Positions 22,733 to 25,262 of a DNA stretch of 25,262 nt are shown one piece after another; within the stretch, counting starts at the first letter, position 1, and each line of letters opens with the position of its first letter. The notes beneath the pieces were generated by a model. That model was given only the letters and a program-made list of their open reading frames with translations, was not told the origin of the DNA and made no database searches. The position numbers and the translations under genes were made by a program. The DNA comes from Candidatus Heimdallarchaeota archaeon (lineage in GTDB: Archaea > Asgardarchaeota > Heimdallarchaeia > Heimdallarchaeales > Kariarchaeaceae), in assembly GCA_021399405.1 (NCBI GenBank), contig JAAFKL010000075.1, positions 1 through 25,262 on the forward strand, given 5' to 3'.

Positions 22733-24163
22733 ATGGCACTTCCTTTTTCTCGATACATAAATCGTATTAGTAAATACACAAATAAATTATCTATGACCTT
22801 TTTGGCATTATTAATATCAGTGCTGATATTAGTCAAAAGTTTAGCCGAATCTCTGGAAAGTTTACTTCTATTCGTTTGGATATTATTCCTTATTCTATCC
22901 TTTTTCTTCGTCTTAAATGGATTTCTTCTAGTATATGTCTTCAACAAAGAAATTAACCATTACAAAAAACAAGGAAAACCCATTCGTGGAATACAGGGAT
23001 TTGATGAGCTCAAGGATGCTTTGTATAAATCACGTTTTGAATCAATTTTTATCACCTTAGCTAGTGTGCTAGCATTTACATTGTTTTTAATAACGTCAGA
23101 TATTATTGAGGAGGGAGGTTTAATTGATCTAGGTGAATTAGGGTCGACTCTCTCACTCACGATGGTCTTCATTGCTATCAGCGTAATGTTTTTGGTTGAA
23201 TATCCTGACGACCCGAGCTTCACCCCAGGTGGATTAATTGGTTATTATGAACCGGATGTATTTCCCTTGGTGCTTGATAATCTTCTAAATGATGTATTTG
23301 TGACCTATGTCGATCCAGCAACTTTTCTGAAAGTTGATGAATGGTCAAATACTATATTAGAGCTACTCAAATCTGATTATGAAAGCGATGAAATAACTTC
23401 AATTAGATTGGAACGTGCCAGGGAAAAAGTTTTATTGTTGGCTTATCTCTCATACTCTAATGCAGAGGCGTTCTCTGAAGAAACTATAGATCGAGAATTG
23501 CAAGAACTCTTTGGAGAAATAAATATTACTCAATTCAAGCAAGGGTTATCTTCAGGATTAACTTGGAATGAGGTACAAGATATCGTTAAAAGGATAGAAA
23601 AACGGGCACCTGAACCCTTTAGGCTTGTTGATAGGATCATGGTTCAGTTGGTAGACAACTACGATTCATTCGTTAACAAAGATATCTATTTCACAGTATC
23701 TGCAAAATCTAATCAAGGAAGCGTAACAGAATCAACCGGAATGGTAGTATTTTTCCTTAATAATACATCTCGTGATGATCGAAGTGTATTTGTCAGACTG
23801 GAAACTGATGAGTATTCAATTCATCCTGCTAGACAAGAATTATCACTTAAACTGGATAAGATGACTGATCCATATCCTGCAGAACAACCACCACTAGTAG
23901 GTGAAGGTGATGATATCTTATCCCTCCTCGCAAAAGTACTGCAAGTTGGGGATTCAATTTGGTTCAGAATACAACCAACTGGATTTGGATATCGGGTAGT
24001 TTCTATAAAGGCAAATGAAGAAGGGTCAAATTTTGCTTTTGGTAAAACTTTTGAAATGAGATTTACCAAATCAATTTCATGGTATATCAAAACATTCCTA
24101 CCTAGATTATCGGCATTAGGAAGTGTGGCTTTGCCTGTGATCAGATCTGCTATAGCAATTTAA
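22733..24163 (+). CDS. Four-helix membrane protein with a large soluble domain, unknown function
   Basis: A 476-residue protein from the ATG at 22733; an in-frame TTG two codons upstream (22727) is possible. Four hydrophobic helices lie at about residues 18-40, 43-71, 105-122 and 138-158. Helices 2 and 3 are separated by a charged loop with the RGIQGFDELKDALYKSRFES segment. After helix 4 a soluble part of about 310 residues begins EYPDDPSFTPGG. It contains helical stretches and, from about 290, a strand-rich portion (DIYFTVSA, MVVFFLNNTS, FVRLETDEYSIHP) that could be a beta-sandwich. A weak hydrophobic end (LSALGSVALPVIRSAIAI) closes the protein. No family recognised. It is convergent with the Yip1-like gene, with 4 bp between their ends. 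Confidence 0.7.
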   Translation: MALPFSRYINRISKYTNKLSMTFLALLISVLILVKSLAESLESLLLFVWILFLILSFFFVLNGFLLVYVFNKEINHYKKQGKPIRGIQGFDELKDALYKSRFESIFITLASVLAFTLFLITSDIIEEGGLIDLGELGSTLSLTMVFIAISVMFLVEYPDDPSFTPGGLIGYYEPDVFPLVLDNLLNDVFVTYVDPATFLKVDEWSNTILELLKSDYESDEITSIRLERAREKVLLLAYLSYSNAEAFSEETIDRELQELFGEINITQFKQGLSSGLTWNEVQDIVKRIEKRAPEPFRLVDRIMVQLVDNYDSFVNKDIYFTVSAKSNQGSVTESTGMVVFFLNNTSRDDRSVFVRLETDEYSIHPARQELSLKLDKMTDPYPAEQPPLVGEGDDILSLLAKVLQVGDSIWFRIQPTGFGYRVVSIKANEEGSNFAFGKTFEMRFTKSISWYIKTFLPRLSALGSVALPVIRSAIAI

Positions 24164-24167
24164 TGAA

Positions 24168-25163
24168 TTATGGAATATAAAATAAAACTGAATTCAAAAC
24201 AATAAGAAAAGCAATCATTGCTGGACTTGAACCTCTGTGATTTAATCCAAATTTTATAGATCTGTATAGAGTCATTGCAGTGATTACTGCCATAATTAAG
24301 GCTACAATAAATAAAATCAAAAAGAATTCATTCGAAAAATTAGTCAAATAAGTAATTTCTGGTGCACTATTATTGAATAGTTCACCCTCCTTTAAGCTAG
24401 CATCTCGCTTATCTTCAAATTGTAGGAGAATGATCTCTGCAATATTTCTAAACAAGGTAGGAATATACAAGAAACCGGTCAATCGACGCATTGATTTGCT
24501 AGGAGAGTGCAGTAAATATGATTCTGGGGGTAATCCGTTCTTAATAGTGAGAGCTAATAACCACGAAATAATATACCAAGAAATAAATAAAAGTATGAAC
24601 ATTGCTACTGCACCTTGCATCGCTGAATTTTGAACACCTTCGCTTGATGCATAAGTATCAAAAAAAGAATCATTCTCCCCGATTAGCTCAGTAAAATTTG
24701 TTTTCAAATAAGTAAAATATTGCACTAAAGCAGCACTCAATGCAGTAAGAAGAATTATCCAAACCGAATTAGGTGCTTGTGGATCTTCAATTAAGCTTTG
24801 AGTGGTTTCAATTGGATTAGAATAAAATCCAAAAGAAGCTCCAACCAAACCTCCACCTTGCCAAGCTCTAGGAGGCTTTCTCATAAAATGCTCTTGGTTT
24901 TGGGGATGAGGGAAACCTTGAGGATGTTCCTGTTGAGGTGCATATTGAGGTGGATACTGAGGTGGAATGTTAGGTTGACCTGTTTGAGATTGCTGATTTG
25001 GAAATTGTCCCTCAATTGGTGGCTTAGGTGCGGGTGAGTTTGCTTGTACATAACCAGGATGATCAATTACAGGAAACTCAATTCCACAAAATTTACAAAA
25101 TTTTACTTCAATAGGACTTGTTTTCCCACATTCTTCGCAGAATTTTTCTGTTATTTCAGTCAT
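24168..25163 (-). CDS. Zinc-ribbon protein with a Yip1-like membrane domain
   Basis: A 331-residue protein. A zinc ribbon opens it, CEEC at about residues 9-12 and CKFC at about 23-26. A Pro/Gln/His-rich low-complexity linker follows at about 38-100 (PPQYPPQYAPQQEHPQGF and similar). The C-terminal ~220 residues have five hydrophobic segments, at about 132-150, 187-210, 230-245, 278-300 and 310-330. A conserved-looking FGFYSNPIETTQSLIEDPQ precedes the first. This 'P....~~~~~dP' lead-in with five helices is the layout of Yip1-domain proteins, which in eukaryotes bind Rab GTPases at membranes. Archaeal Yip1-like proteins are widespread and mostly unstudied. The zinc-ribbon plus membrane layout resembles that of the gene at the start of the window. 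Confidence 0.65.
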   Translation of the reverse strand: MTEITEKFCEECGKTSPIEVKFCKFCGIEFPVIDHPGYVQANSPAPKPPIEGQFPNQQSQTGQPNIPPQYPPQYAPQQEHPQGFPHPQNQEHFMRKPPRAWQGGGLVGASFGFYSNPIETTQSLIEDPQAPNSVWIILLTALSAALVQYFTYLKTNFTELIGENDSFFDTYASSEGVQNSAMQGAVAMFILLFISWYIISWLLALTIKNGLPPESYLLHSPSKSMRRLTGFLYIPTLFRNIAEIILLQFEDKRDASLKEGELFNNSAPEITYLTNFSNEFFLILFIVALIMAVITAMTLYRSIKFGLNHRGSSPAMIAFLIVLNSVLFYIP

Positions 25164-25262
25164 TCCTCATTTTAATCATCCATTAATCACCATTTAAACC
25201 TTATTTTGATTTAACTTCAGCGTGTCTGTATTTTTAAACGATAAGCAGGTTTTTTGATCATA

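Noticed and set aside
22723..22947. Frame antisense to the start of the 4-TM protein
   Set aside because: Basic low-complexity translation with no upstream signal; covered by the better-supported membrane gene.
24798..25066. Frames over the Pro/Gln-rich linker of the Yip1-like gene
   Set aside because: The Leu/Trp/Arg-rich or His/Asn-rich translations come from reading the repeat-like linker in the wrong frame.
1..25262. CRISPR array or rRNA genes
   Set aside because: No regularly spaced direct repeats and no conserved rRNA segments were seen on either strand.

Overview
The window is AT-rich archaeal DNA, most likely from an Asgard archaeon (Promethearchaeota, possibly Heimdallarchaeia-like). 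The archaeal core genes are a KH/beta-CASP RNA nuclease (aCPSF1), a PAN proteasome ATPase, a type II GAPDH, an MCT-1-like PUA protein, a crenarchaeal-type OB-fold SSB, an HTH-10 regulator and TATA-box promoters. The Asgard assignment rests on eukaryote-flavoured proteins: a two-domain gelsolin, an alpha-SNAP/TPR-like helical-repeat protein, a 7-TM protein with a putative longin/roadblock-like tail, and a zinc-ribbon Yip1-like membrane protein. It is an inference from gene content; no rRNA is present to confirm it.

Layout. 1-1.9 kb: a + strand cassette of a zinc-ribbon membrane protein, a secreted DOMON/ethylbenzene-dehydrogenase-type haem-binding protein with a C-terminal anchor, and a cytochrome-b561-like protein. 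2.1-3.3 kb: asparagine synthetase A. 3.5-7.1 kb: aCPSF1, split by a 574-residue intein placed immediately after the last His of the catalytic HxHxDH motif. 7.1-9.0 kb: PUA protein (-) and PAN (+), divergent. 9.1-10.9 kb: a tight - strand operon of an AbrB-like protein, a winged-helix protein and GAPDH. 11.2-13.6 kb: zinc-ribbon protein, 7-TM protein and UbiA prenyltransferase (+). 13.6-17.1 kb: SSB, two small membrane proteins, HTH-10 regulator, EamA transporter and Maf pyrophosphatase. 17.2 kb: tRNA-Gly(UCC). 17.4-19.0 kb: SNAP/TPR-like protein. 19.3-20.3 kb: a DUF5071-like gene broken by a 503-bp non-coding insertion. 20.5-25.2 kb: a protein of unknown function, gelsolin, an ATC-hydrolase-like protein, a 4-TM protein and the Yip1-like protein.

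The strongest unusual signals are these. (1) The aCPSF1 intein interrupts the metal-binding motif and carries an XRE-type helix-turn-helix upstream of its LAGLIDADG endonuclease. (2) A 503-bp element is bounded by a perfect 13-bp target-site duplication. It splits a gene whose frame is restored exactly when the element and one repeat copy are removed. It seems to carry its own archaeal promoter, a strongly structured RNA of about 320 nt and an oligo-T terminator. I could not match that RNA to a known family by eye, and it is the best candidate here for something undescribed.

Functionally the window mixes housekeeping genes (RNA 3'-end processing and decay, proteolysis, glycolysis/gluconeogenesis, asparagine synthesis) with membrane and cytoskeleton genes typical of Asgard archaea. 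I saw no CRISPR array, rRNA or transposase gene.
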